Assembly (NCBI RefSeq): GCF_900109545.1
Contig: NZ_FOAP01000014.1
Span: 160,646-224,645 of the forward strand
Source of the DNA: Stigmatella aurantiaca
Lineage (GTDB): Bacteria; Myxococcota; Myxococcia; Myxococcales; Myxococcaceae
DNA: 64,000 bases
Direction: 5' to 3'
Under the pieces are notes generated by a model. It had not been told where the DNA came from, made no database searches, and saw only the letters and a program-made list of their open reading frames with translations. A program made the position numbers and the translations under genes. Numbering within the stretch: position 1 is the first letter of the stretch; each line of letters opens with the position of its first letter. Of this stretch, positions 49,927-58,397 are shown piece after piece.

Positions 49927-52900
49927 ATGCCGCCGCCCTCCTCCTCCACGTGCGCGCCGTGTCCCTCCGAAGAGGTGCTGGTGGGCTTCGCCGCGGGCAC
50001 CCTGCCGGCCCCGGAGCGTGCCGGACTGGAGCACCACCTGGCCCAGTGCGGCCTGTGCTTCGAGGTGGTGTCAGCGCTCGCGGGAGGAACGAGTTCCGGC
50101 CGGGGGACCCCCCGGGATCCATCCGCGCCACCTCCGCCCGTTCTGGCACGAGGCACCGCCGTGGGCCGCTACCTCATCCTGGGCCCCCTCGGCGCGGGCG
50201 GCATGGGCGTGGTGTACGCGGCGTACGATCCGGAGCTCGACCGGAAGATCGCGCTCAAGCTGCTGGCCCCCCACGCCGCTCACGGCGCCTCCTCTTCCGA
50301 GGGGCAGCGGCTCCAGCGCGAGGCCCGCGCGCTGGCTCGCCTGTCCCACCCCAACGTCGTCGCGGTGTACGACGTGGGCATCGCCGCCGGGCAGGTGTTC
50401 CTGGCCATGGAGCTGGTGGACGGACAGACCCTGGGGGAGTGGCTGGCCGCTGGGCCTCGCACCTGGCAGCAGGTGGTGCGCTGCTTCACCGAGGCCGGCC
50501 GGGGGTTGGCCGCGGCCCATGCGGGAGGCCTGGTCCACCGGGACTTCAAGCCAGACAACGTGCTCGTCGGGCGGGACGGCCAGGTGCGCGTCAGCGATTT
50601 CGGCCTTGCCCGTGCCGTGCAGCCCATGCCGGGCGAAGCGCCGGCCCCACAGGAAGGTGAGGCCTCGGCCGCGAGCGCGCTTGAGCCCGGCAGTCGCCCG
50701 GGCATCCAGGGCAAGAGCCTCACCGGAGCGCAGGCGGGGACCCCGCGCTACATGGCGCCCGAGCAGTGGCTCGGTGCCGAGACCGGCCCGTGGACGGATC
50801 AGTTCAGTTTCTGCGTGGTGCTGTGGGAGGCACTCTATGGAGAGCTCCCCTTTGCCGGCACCACGCCCGAGGCCCTCTCCCGGGAAGTGCGCACCGGGCG
50901 CGTCGGGCGTGCGCCTTCCCGGCGGGGAGTACCAACCTCCCTCCACGCGGCGCTCGTCCGGGGGCTCCAGAAAGAGCCTTCCGCGCGCCACCCTTCGATG
51001 GAGGCGCTGCTGAACGTGCTGGAGTCCAGCCCGGCGCGGCGCCGCCGCCGTGTCCTCGCCCTGCTGGCAACAGGAGCGCTCTGCGTGGCACTGCCGGGAG
51101 TGCATGCGGCGTGGCGAAGCCGACACCCGGCGGAGCTGTGCATGGGAGGCCCCGCGCGCGTCCTGACCGTATGGGGAAGCGCGGCCCGCGAGGGAGTTCG
51201 CCGTGGGCTGCTGGCCAGCGGGGCTCCGGCGGCGGAGCCGATCTGGGAGGCGCTCTCCCGGCGCGTGGACACTTACACGGCGGACTGGGCCGCCATGCAC
51301 CGCGAAGCCTGCGAGGCCACGCGCATGCACGGCGAGCAATCCGACGAGCTGCTCGGGCGGCGCATGCTGTGCCTGGATCGCGCCCTGCAACGGGTAGGGG
51401 CGCTCGCGCGCCAGTTGGAGCAAGCCAGCCCCACGGCGGCGGGCAAGGCGGTGGACGCCGCGCACGCGCTGCCCCCGCTGCGCGAGTGCGCCGACACGGA
51501 GGCATTGCGAGGCGCCCCGGGGCTGCCGGAAAATGAGGCCGTCCGCCAACAGGTGCACGCCCTGCGCGTGCAGCTGGCGGAGGTGAAGACCCAGGGGGCG
51601 CTGGGCAAGCTGAAGGAGGCCTTGCCCCGCGCCGAGGGGCTGACCCGGACCGCCGAGGAACTTCCCTACCGGCCCGTGCAAGCCGAGGCGCTGTTGCTGG
51701 AAGGCGGCCTGCGGCTCGAGGCGGAGCAGTACGCACAGGCCCGGGAGCTGCTGAGCCGGGCAGTGCTCCGGGCGGAGGCGGGGCGAGAGGACACACTCGC
51801 CGTGGAGGCCTGGATGTCCCTGGCACTGCTGGAGGGCACCTACCAGACGGCGTTCGCGGAGGCGCGCCGCAGCCTCGCGCATGCCCAGGCTGGGCTCGAG
51901 CGGCTCGGCCGCCAGGATCCGCTCCTGTCGGCGAAGCTGCTGCAGGTTCGAGCGGGTCTGGAGGATGCGGAGGGGCATTGGGCCGAGGCGCTCGCACTGG
52001 ACCAGGAGCGGGTTCAACTCCTGGAGGAAGCGCTGGGTCCCGGCGCGCCCGAGCTCGCCGGGGCATTGCAGAACCTGGCCCTCTCGTTCACCCGGGCGCA
52101 AGGCCGCGTGGAGGAAGCCTATGTGGCCATCCAGCGCTCCCAGGTGCTGACGGAGCGCCATTGGGGGACCGAGTCCATGCAGTTCGCCAAGGGGGAAACC
52201 GCGCTCGCCATGATCGAGCGCCACCGCAAGCACTACCCCGAGGCCCGCGCCGCCTATGAGCGGGCGCTGGCCATTTATGCCCGCGTGCTGGGAGAGCAGT
52301 CCTCTCACTACAGCCAGGCCCTGGGCAATCTCGCCTTCCTGTTGACGTCCCAGGGCGAGCACGAGGCCGCGATCGCCGCCTACCAGCGAGCCGTGACCCT
52401 TGAGCGCCAGCTCGCGCAGAAGGACACCGAGACCCTGGCCCTCCTCCTGACCAATCAGTCGCACGCCTACACGGAGGCAGGGCGGTACACGGAGGCCCTG
52501 ACGGCGGGCCGCGAGGCGCTCTCCATTCGCACCGCGATGCTCGGCCCACGCCATCTGGAGATCGGGGTGACGCTGTACGTGCTGGGCGAGACGCTCCAGA
52601 AGCAGGGCCAGCACGCCCAGGCGCTGGAGCACTTCCAGCGGGCGCAGGACATCCTCGAGGACACACTTCCCGCGGACCACAGCTACCAGGGCATCTGCTG
52701 GAATGCCATCGGCCACACCCAGCTGCTGCTCGGACGGCTCGCGCCAGCGCGCGCCTCTCTGGAGCGGGCCCTGGCGCTTTTCCAGCGGCGCTCCGATACA
52801 GCCCAGGAGCAGCGGGGGACGCGTATCCTCCTGGCGAAGGTGCAGTGGGAAGAGGGCGGCCCAGGGCGGCCGCGCGCGCGGCAGACGCTGCTGGAGCTGC

Positions 52901-52971
52901 GCGAACAGGTGGAAGGCGCTGCACGCACCGAGTTGGATGCCTGGCTCGCCACGCACCCCGCGCCTCCGTGA
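49927..52971 (+). CDS. Transmembrane serine/threonine kinase with N-terminal zinc-finger-like motif and C-terminal TPR array
   Basis: About 1014 residues (a GTG 21 bases earlier is an alternative; neither has a clear ribosome site). The N-terminus CAPC...HHLAQCGLC (about 9-44) resembles the zinc-binding anti-sigma fold. Kinase domain about 80-360: GAGGMGVVY (89-97), Lys111, HRDFKPDN (204-211), DFG (224-226), TPRYMAPEQW. One membrane helix (VLALLATGALCVALPGVHAAW, about 380). The rest is an extracytoplasmic helical region with about nine TPRs, including YTEALTAGREALSIRT. It is followed 76 bases later by a sigma-factor gene, a likely signalling partner. Confidence 0.9.
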   Translation: MPPPSSSTCAPCPSEEVLVGFAAGTLPAPERAGLEHHLAQCGLCFEVVSALAGGTSSGRGTPRDPSAPPPPVLARGTAVGRYLILGPLGAGGMGVVYAAYDPELDRKIALKLLAPHAAHGASSSEGQRLQREARALARLSHPNVVAVYDVGIAAGQVFLAMELVDGQTLGEWLAAGPRTWQQVVRCFTEAGRGLAAAHAGGLVHRDFKPDNVLVGRDGQVRVSDFGLARAVQPMPGEAPAPQEGEASAASALEPGSRPGIQGKSLTGAQAGTPRYMAPEQWLGAETGPWTDQFSFCVVLWEALYGELPFAGTTPEALSREVRTGRVGRAPSRRGVPTSLHAALVRGLQKEPSARHPSMEALLNVLESSPARRRRRVLALLATGALCVALPGVHAAWRSRHPAELCMGGPARVLTVWGSAAREGVRRGLLASGAPAAEPIWEALSRRVDTYTADWAAMHREACEATRMHGEQSDELLGRRMLCLDRALQRVGALARQLEQASPTAAGKAVDAAHALPPLRECADTEALRGAPGLPENEAVRQQVHALRVQLAEVKTQGALGKLKEALPRAEGLTRTAEELPYRPVQAEALLLEGGLRLEAEQYAQARELLSRAVLRAEAGREDTLAVEAWMSLALLEGTYQTAFAEARRSLAHAQAGLERLGRQDPLLSAKLLQVRAGLEDAEGHWAEALALDQERVQLLEEALGPGAPELAGALQNLALSFTRAQGRVEEAYVAIQRSQVLTERHWGTESMQFAKGETALAMIERHRKHYPEARAAYERALAIYARVLGEQSSHYSQALGNLAFLLTSQGEHEAAIAAYQRAVTLERQLAQKDTETLALLLTNQSHAYTEAGRYTEALTAGREALSIRTAMLGPRHLEIGVTLYVLGETLQKQGQHAQALEHFQRAQDILEDTLPADHSYQGICWNAIGHTQLLLGRLAPARASLERALALFQRRSDTAQEQRGTRILLAKVQWEEGGPGRPRARQTLLELREQVEGAARTELDAWLATHPAPP

Positions 52972-53046
52972 GCGGGAGGCCGGCGCCCGGTGAAGGTGGG
53001 CGCACATCCCTTCCGGAAGGGCCCGGTGCTAGCCTGGGCCTCGCCC

Positions 53047-53970
53047 ATGGCGCCGTCCTCCGATTCCCCGCCCGAGCGGTGCCTCTCTCCGGAGAAGCTC
53101 CACGCCAGGGCCTTGGAGCTGCTACCGGAGCGGGCCGCCCGCGCGCTGGCGTCCGAGCCCCGGCTCGGGGCGCAGCTCCATGCCCATTTCGAGGCCAGCG
53201 CCCGGTCCCGGGCCGCGTTCGATGTTCCGGATGAAGACTTCCTGAGGGCGCTGGTGCGCCACATCCCCCCGGAAGGAGGGGAGCTGGGGACGCTCCGGGC
53301 GGTACACGCCGAGGAACTCGCGCTCGCGCTGGGGTGCGCCGCGGGCCACCCCGTGGCATTGGCCGAGTTCGACCAGCGCTTTGGCGCCTCGCTGAAGGCG
53401 GCGCTCAAGCGGCTGGATCCGTCGCCAGCCTTCATTGATGAAGCGCTGCAGGCGGTGCGCGAGCGCCTCTTCCTGCGCCAGGAGCGGAGCGCTCCGAAGA
53501 TCGCCACGTACGCGGGCACCGGCTCGCTGTCGGCCTGGGCGCGCACGGTGGCGCTGAGGGTGGCCCTCAACCTGCGCCTCCGTGCCGCGCCCGAGGTGCC
53601 CATGGACGAACGGCTGGCCGCGGGGCTCTCGGTGCAAGAGCCGGGGCCCGAGCTCTCCCTGCTCAAGAGCCAGTACCGCGAGGCCTTCCAGCAATCCTTC
53701 CGCGCCGCGCTCGGCACGCTCACGGAGCAGGAAACCACCGTCCTGCGCCTGCACTTCGTAAGCGGGCTGAGCCTGGACCGGCTGGGGGAGATGTACCAGG
53801 TCCACCGCGCCACCATCGCGCGTTGGGTGGCGCGAGCGCGGGAGCAGCTGCTCCAGTCCACCCAGCGCGAGCTGCAAACCCGCCTGACGGTGGATGCCCA
53901 CGAGCTGCAACAGATCCTCGAGCTGGTGCGCAGCCAGCTAGCCATCACCCTCACCCGGGCGCTCCCCTGA
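53047..53970 (+). CDS. Myxobacterial-type sigma-70 family factor
   Basis: 307 residues from the ATG reading MAPSSDSPPERCLSP (an upstream GTG would add 19 residues). The central region (about 115-190) is a divergent region 2 (FDQRFGASLKAALKRLDPSPAFIDEALQAVRERLF). The C-terminal region 4 helix-turn-helix reads LTEQETTVLRLHFVSGLSLDRLGEMYQVHRATIARWVARAREQL. This layout matches the gmx1-type sigma factors (TIGR03001) known mainly from myxobacteria, often encoded beside serine/threonine kinases, as here. No anti-sigma gene follows; the kinase's zinc-finger-like N-terminus might serve. Targets unknown. Confidence 0.82.
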   Translation: MAPSSDSPPERCLSPEKLHARALELLPERAARALASEPRLGAQLHAHFEASARSRAAFDVPDEDFLRALVRHIPPEGGELGTLRAVHAEELALALGCAAGHPVALAEFDQRFGASLKAALKRLDPSPAFIDEALQAVRERLFLRQERSAPKIATYAGTGSLSAWARTVALRVALNLRLRAAPEVPMDERLAAGLSVQEPGPELSLLKSQYREAFQQSFRAALGTLTEQETTVLRLHFVSGLSLDRLGEMYQVHRATIARWVARAREQLLQSTQRELQTRLTVDAHELQQILELVRSQLAITLTRALP

Positions 53971-54054
53971 TTTCAGGGTAAAAAAACGAACGTCCCGATG
54001 CGACTGTTTGCCGGGATTGTGTGTCCTCACCTCATCTGCACTGAGGAGGACATC

Positions 54055-57000
54055 ATGGACACGTCTCAACGAACTGGAGCGGGCCGCTCCCAAGGAATCC
54101 GGCTCCTTCCGCTGCTGGGCCTCGCGGTCCTTCACGGCCTGGCCTGTGGCCCGGAGGGCGGCACGCCGCAGTCCCCCGAGGCGGAGGCCCCCCCGGCATC
54201 GAGCGCCCCCCTGCTCGGAGCCAACATCATCTGCAGCCATCCCGAGATCGGGATCATCACCAATGGCTACCGCAAATGCTCCGCGGAGCTGATCGCCCCG
54301 GACATGATCCTCTCCTCCTCGGGCTGCTTCGGCTACGAGACGGATGAGGACGGCTCGACCCCCTACACCTTCAAGCTCAACGCCTATGGCGCGACGTGCG
54401 GCACCGCGGACCAGTTCTTCCAGATCAAGCGCATCTACTCCTTCGTCTCATCGGACGCCGACAACCGCAGCACGGACTTCAAGAACGATGTCGCCGTCGC
54501 CCAGTTGGTGCGGGCCGTGCCCTCCCAACTGGCGTCACCGATGAACTTCCATACCGGCGCTATGCCTCCTCTGGGCACTCCCGCCACCTTGATCGGCCAC
54601 GGGGGGCGCGACAGTGCGAGCTGTGCCATCGCCGCCTCGGACTTGAAGAAGGGCATGGTCTCCTTCTCGATCGACAACATGATCTGGGAGAACGTCCGCG
54701 ACACCGTGTCCCCCTTCACGGGCGCGACCTGTGGCGGTGATGGCGGAGGCCCTGCCTTCACCAGCCCCGGCCGGAACATCTTCTGGGTGAGTGCCGCCGG
54801 CAATGGCGAGTCGAGCTCGTTCGGCGAGGTCTGGCGGATGGCGCCGGACATCGACAGCGTGATGGAGGGCTGGTCCTGTCCCCAGGGCGTCTGGTGGGAT
54901 GGCAGCGCCGTCACCAAGAACGAGCGCTACCCCTACGCCCACGTGTGTGGGGCGGACCTGCAGAACTACGAGTGTGATCCCGCCCAGCGCAACTGGCAGC
55001 CGCTCGGCGGCCAGTGTGGCGACACGAGCTGTCAGTGCGCGGGAGGAGTGGCCCTGGGTGGCATCGCGATCGACCCGAGCCGCACGACGTGCGGCTCCAC
55101 AATGTGCGGCATGGACCAGCGCGTGCACCAGTGCACTGGGGGAAGCTGGCAGGCCGTCCCCGGGAGCCACTGCGGCACCGGGCTCTGGAATCAGGCGGCC
55201 CCCCTCCTCAAGGCGAGGCAGGCTCACACGGCGACGCTGCTGCCCGGCGGAAAGGTGCTCGTCGCGGGCGGGGTGGGCACCAGCGGCCCCCTCAACCATG
55301 CCGAAACGTATGAGCCGGCCACGGGCGCCTGGACGGCCACGGGCACCCTCCTCCAGGTCCGCTCCCTCCACACGGCGACGCTGCTGAGCACGGGCAAGGT
55401 GCTCGTGTCGGGCGGGGCGGGCGCCAGCGGCCCCCTGGCCGCCGCCGAGCTGTACACGCCGGCCACGGGCACCTGGGCGGCCACGGGCTCGCTCGCGCAG
55501 GCGCGCCAGGGCCATGTCACCACGGTGCTGGCCAATGGCAAGGTGCTGGTGACGGGCGGAATGGGCGCCAGCGGTCCCCTCGCCGCCGCCGAGCTGTACA
55601 CGCCGGCCACCGGCGTCTGGGCCGCGACAGGCTCCCTGTCTCTCGCGCGCTCCGGCCACACGGCGACGTTGCTGGCCAGCGGCAAGGTGCTCGTGGTGGG
55701 TGGGGCCAACAGCAGCACGCTGGCCCAGGCCGAGCTGTACGATCCGGCCACGGGCGTCTGGTCCACCACGGGCCCCCTGGTTCAGGCCCGCCGCAACCAC
55801 ACGGCGGTGTTGCTGCCCTCGGGCAAGGTGCTCGTGTCGGGCGGCAACGGCGCCTCAGGCAACTCCATGGCCAGCGCCGAGCTGTATGATCCAGCCACGG
55901 GAGCCTGGAGCGTCACCGGGGCCATGCACCAGGCCCGTGACAGCCACACGGTCACGCTGAAGCCCGACGGAAAGGTGCTCGTGGCCGGAGGAGACGACGA
56001 CGGCCTTGCCGCCTTCCTCAGTGGGGCCGAGGTGTATGACCCGGCCGCTGGCACCTGGAGCCGCACGGACCCGCTCGCGCAGGGACGCTCCGCCCATACG
56101 GCCACGCCGCTGCCGGATGGCCGGGTCCTCGTGACGGGCGGCCAGAATCCCCCGGATGCGCTCTCCAGCTCCGAGCTGTACGGCACGGGGGCAGGCACCT
56201 GGACCCTCACCACGCCGATGCTCGAAGCACGCCGGGGCCACGCGGCGGCACTGCTCGCCAATGGCAAGGTGCTCGTGACGGGAGGCCAGGGCGCGACCGG
56301 CGCCTTCCTCACCAGCGGCGAGGTGTATGACCCGGCCACCGGGACCTGGATGGCCACCGGCGCCTTCTCGCAGGCCCGCATCGGCCACACGGCGACACTG
56401 CTGGCCAATGGCAAGGTGCTCCTCGCGGGCGGCTATGCGGCCGCCACGAACCGGCTCAACACCGCCCAGCTATATGACCCCGCGACCAACGCCTGGTCCG
56501 CGACCGGCGCCTTTGCCCTGCCCCGCTATTTCCACACGGCCACCCGGTTGCTCGATGGCAGGGTGTTGATCGTGGGCGGATCCGGCACCAGTGCGGCCCT
56601 CAACAGTGCCCAGGTGTACAACCCGGCCACCGGCACCTGGGCCGCCACCGGCTCCCTGGCGCAGGCCCGCTACTACCACGCGGCGGCCTTGCTGCCCGAT
56701 GGCAGGGTGCTCGTGACGGGCGGAGCCAACGGCACCGCCACGTCCCCCTCCAACGCCGAGGTCTACAACCCGGCCACCGGCACCTGGACGGCCGCGGCCA
56801 TGACGGCCCGCTACTACCACACGGCGTCCTTGTTGGCTGATGGCAAGGTGCTCGTGGCGGGCGGAACCAACGCGGGGACCACCTTCAACACGGCCCAGCA
56901 GCGTGACCCGGCGACGGGTGTCTGGTCCGCGGCAAGCCCCCTGCTGCAGGCCCGCTATCTGCATTCGGCGACGCTGCTGCCCAGTGGCATGGTGCTCATC

Positions 57001-57201
57001 GCGGGCGGCTCAAGCACCTCCACCACCCTGCTGTCCAGCGCCGAGCTGTACAACCCGGTCACGAACACCTGGGCCGCCACGGGCCCGCTGGCCCAGGCCC
57101 GGCGCGGCCATACGGCGACGCTGCTGCCCAGCGGCAAGCTGCTCGTGGTGGGCGGCGAGTATCCGAGCGGCGCTTCTGTCTCCTCCGCCGAGCTGTACTG
57201 A
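54055..57201 (+). CDS. Lipoprotein with inactive trypsin-like domain and 14 kelch repeats
   Basis: 1048 residues from the ATG with GAGGAGG upstream. Lipobox LHGLACGPE. A trypsin-like (S1) domain occupies about 55-275, but its triad is broken. The TAAHC site reads SSSGC (Gly90 replaces His), the Asp is kept in NDVAVAQL (Asp145), and GDSGGP reads GDGGGP (Gly230 replaces Ser). A Cys-rich linker (about 280-380; CGDTSCQCAGG, CGSTMCGMDQRVHQC) leads to 14 kelch repeats (about 382-1048) of the form ARxxHTATLLPxGKVLVxGG...AELYxPATGxWxATG. The repeats should build one or two beta-propellers on the cell surface. Role as adhesin or binding scaffold is inferred. Confidence 0.88.
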   Translation: MDTSQRTGAGRSQGIRLLPLLGLAVLHGLACGPEGGTPQSPEAEAPPASSAPLLGANIICSHPEIGIITNGYRKCSAELIAPDMILSSSGCFGYETDEDGSTPYTFKLNAYGATCGTADQFFQIKRIYSFVSSDADNRSTDFKNDVAVAQLVRAVPSQLASPMNFHTGAMPPLGTPATLIGHGGRDSASCAIAASDLKKGMVSFSIDNMIWENVRDTVSPFTGATCGGDGGGPAFTSPGRNIFWVSAAGNGESSSFGEVWRMAPDIDSVMEGWSCPQGVWWDGSAVTKNERYPYAHVCGADLQNYECDPAQRNWQPLGGQCGDTSCQCAGGVALGGIAIDPSRTTCGSTMCGMDQRVHQCTGGSWQAVPGSHCGTGLWNQAAPLLKARQAHTATLLPGGKVLVAGGVGTSGPLNHAETYEPATGAWTATGTLLQVRSLHTATLLSTGKVLVSGGAGASGPLAAAELYTPATGTWAATGSLAQARQGHVTTVLANGKVLVTGGMGASGPLAAAELYTPATGVWAATGSLSLARSGHTATLLASGKVLVVGGANSSTLAQAELYDPATGVWSTTGPLVQARRNHTAVLLPSGKVLVSGGNGASGNSMASAELYDPATGAWSVTGAMHQARDSHTVTLKPDGKVLVAGGDDDGLAAFLSGAEVYDPAAGTWSRTDPLAQGRSAHTATPLPDGRVLVTGGQNPPDALSSSELYGTGAGTWTLTTPMLEARRGHAAALLANGKVLVTGGQGATGAFLTSGEVYDPATGTWMATGAFSQARIGHTATLLANGKVLLAGGYAAATNRLNTAQLYDPATNAWSATGAFALPRYFHTATRLLDGRVLIVGGSGTSAALNSAQVYNPATGTWAATGSLAQARYYHAAALLPDGRVLVTGGANGTATSPSNAEVYNPATGTWTAAAMTARYYHTASLLADGKVLVAGGTNAGTTFNTAQQRDPATGVWSAASPLLQARYLHSATLLPSGMVLIAGGSSTSTTLLSSAELYNPVTNTWAATGPLAQARRGHTATLLPSGKLLVVGGEYPSGASVSSAELY
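55200..57201 (+). repeat. Fourteen kelch-encoding tandem repeats
   Basis: Fourteen units of about 145 bases. Each contains a near-constant GGCAAGGTGCTCGT core encoding GKVLV, spaced regularly from about 55250 to 57135. The strong DNA-level similarity indicates expansion by duplication, and such arrays are prone to copy-number change. Confidence 0.85.
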
Positions 57202-57210
57202 CCCTCATCG

Positions 57211-57239
57211 GGCCGCCCCCCTGGCACACGGGGGCGGCC
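57211..57239. terminator. GC hairpin between convergent genes
   Basis: GGCCGCCCCC and GGGGGCGGCC form a perfect 10-base stem with a 9-base loop, 9 bases after the kelch gene stop and 8 before the GST gene stop. No T-run follows on either strand, so it may act with Rho, or only protect 3' ends. Confidence 0.55.
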
Positions 57240-57246
57240 TCTGACG

Positions 57247-57885
57247 TTAGCGCCGACCCTGGCCACCGAGGTTGACCGGACCGCCACGCTGGATGGCCCG
57301 CTGGTAGGCAGGACGGGCATGCAACCGGTCCAGATAGGCGCCGAGGTTGGGAAACGCCTCCAAGGCGCCAGACGCCCTCGCTGCTTCCAGCACGAAGCTC
57401 ATCTGGATGTCGGCGGCGCTGAAGGTGTTGCCCACCAGATAGTCCCGCCCCTCCAGCGCGCCCGAGATGTAGCCGAGGTGGTTCCTCAGTTCGCCCGAGA
57501 TGCGCGGCTGGAGCGGCGCGCCCGCCTCGCCCAGACGTCCCACGTACACGCCGAGGAGGATCGGCACCATGGCCGACCCCTCGGCGTAGTGCATCCAATG
57601 CACATAGGTGTCGTACTCGGCCGAGTCCAGCGGGGGCGCGAGCCGGCCCTGGCCATGGCGGCGCACGACGGAATCGATGATGGCCCCGGACTCGGCGAGC
57701 ACCCGCCCCCCGTCCTCCAGCACCGGGGACTTGCCGAGCGGATGGATGGCCTTGAGTTCGGGAGGCGCGAAGTTCGTCTTCGGGTCGCGAGGATAGACGG
57801 CGAGCTCGTAGTCGAGCCCCAGTTCCTCCAGGAGCCAGAGGATGCGCTGCGAACGGGAGTTCACGAGATGGTGCAGCTTGAGCAC
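57247..57885 (-). CDS. Glutathione S-transferase family protein
   Basis: 212 residues from a GTG with AGGAGA upstream, giving VLKLHHLVNSRSQRILWLLEEL, the usual family start. The thioredoxin-like N-terminal domain contains NSRSQRILW (catalytic Ser/Tyr region), HPLGKSPVLED with the cis-Pro and LAESGAIIDSV, the glutathione-contact ES pair. The helical C-terminal domain contains YLVGNTFSAADIQMSF. Longer starts upstream are possible but carry no ribosome site. The gene precedes no obvious partner; the GFA gene lies 30 bases upstream on the same strand, so the two may be co-transcribed for electrophile or formaldehyde detoxification. Confidence 0.88.
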   Translation of the reverse strand: MLKLHHLVNSRSQRILWLLEELGLDYELAVYPRDPKTNFAPPELKAIHPLGKSPVLEDGGRVLAESGAIIDSVVRRHGQGRLAPPLDSAEYDTYVHWMHYAEGSAMVPILLGVYVGRLGEAGAPLQPRISGELRNHLGYISGALEGRDYLVGNTFSAADIQMSFVLEAARASGALEAFPNLGAYLDRLHARPAYQRAIQRGGPVNLGGQGRR

Positions 57886-57914
57886 GGGGCTTCTCCTGGA
57901 TGGATCCATCACTC

Positions 57915-58337
57915 TCACAGCTCAGGGATCGACACGTCCGGGAACCAGACTTCCTCCCAGCGTTTGGTTTTTTCGCCCGCTGACAGCTTCTGGGGGGACA
58001 CCGCCACCTCGGTGCCGAATCGGGTCTCCTCCACGATCCTGCTGTTGATGGCGGCGAACGTTCTGCCTTGAGACCGGTAGGTCACTCCCGCGAGGACACC
58101 GCAGTCTTTGCAGAAGAGAAACTCGGCGGTATTACTTCCTTGCCGGTACCTTCCCACCTGCGACGGGTTGCGGGCGTGTATCCGGGCAGCCCCATTCGGG
58201 TCAGACAGATACGAAGCGGCGTGCTTGAGACAGAATCCGCAATCGCAAGCCCGGGGCGCGTAGGAGCCGGGTGAGCGCGTGAGGCGAATCTCCGCCTGAA
58301 TGTTCCCGCAGTGGCAGCTACCTTGGATATCAAACAT
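57915..58337 (-). CDS. GFA (glutathione-dependent formaldehyde-activating enzyme / CENP-V) family protein
   Basis: 140 residues; the ATG has GGAGG upstream. Zinc ligands are in place: GSCHCG (Cys8, Cys10), CDCGFC (Cys31, Cys33, Cys36) and FCKDCGV (Cys76, Cys79). Family members bind zinc in a beta-tent fold; a few activate formaldehyde with glutathione, most are uncharacterised. The adjacent GST gene fits a thiol-based detoxification role. Confidence 0.87.
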   Translation of the reverse strand: MFDIQGSCHCGNIQAEIRLTRSPGSYAPRACDCGFCLKHAASYLSDPNGAARIHARNPSQVGRYRQGSNTAEFLFCKDCGVLAGVTYRSQGRTFAAINSRIVEETRFGTEVAVSPQKLSAGEKTKRWEEVWFPDVSIPEL

Positions 58338-58397
58338 GTGGACTTGCCTCCAACATACCAAGCCAGGCCGTGTCCTCAACGGCCATCGGGCTCCCAG

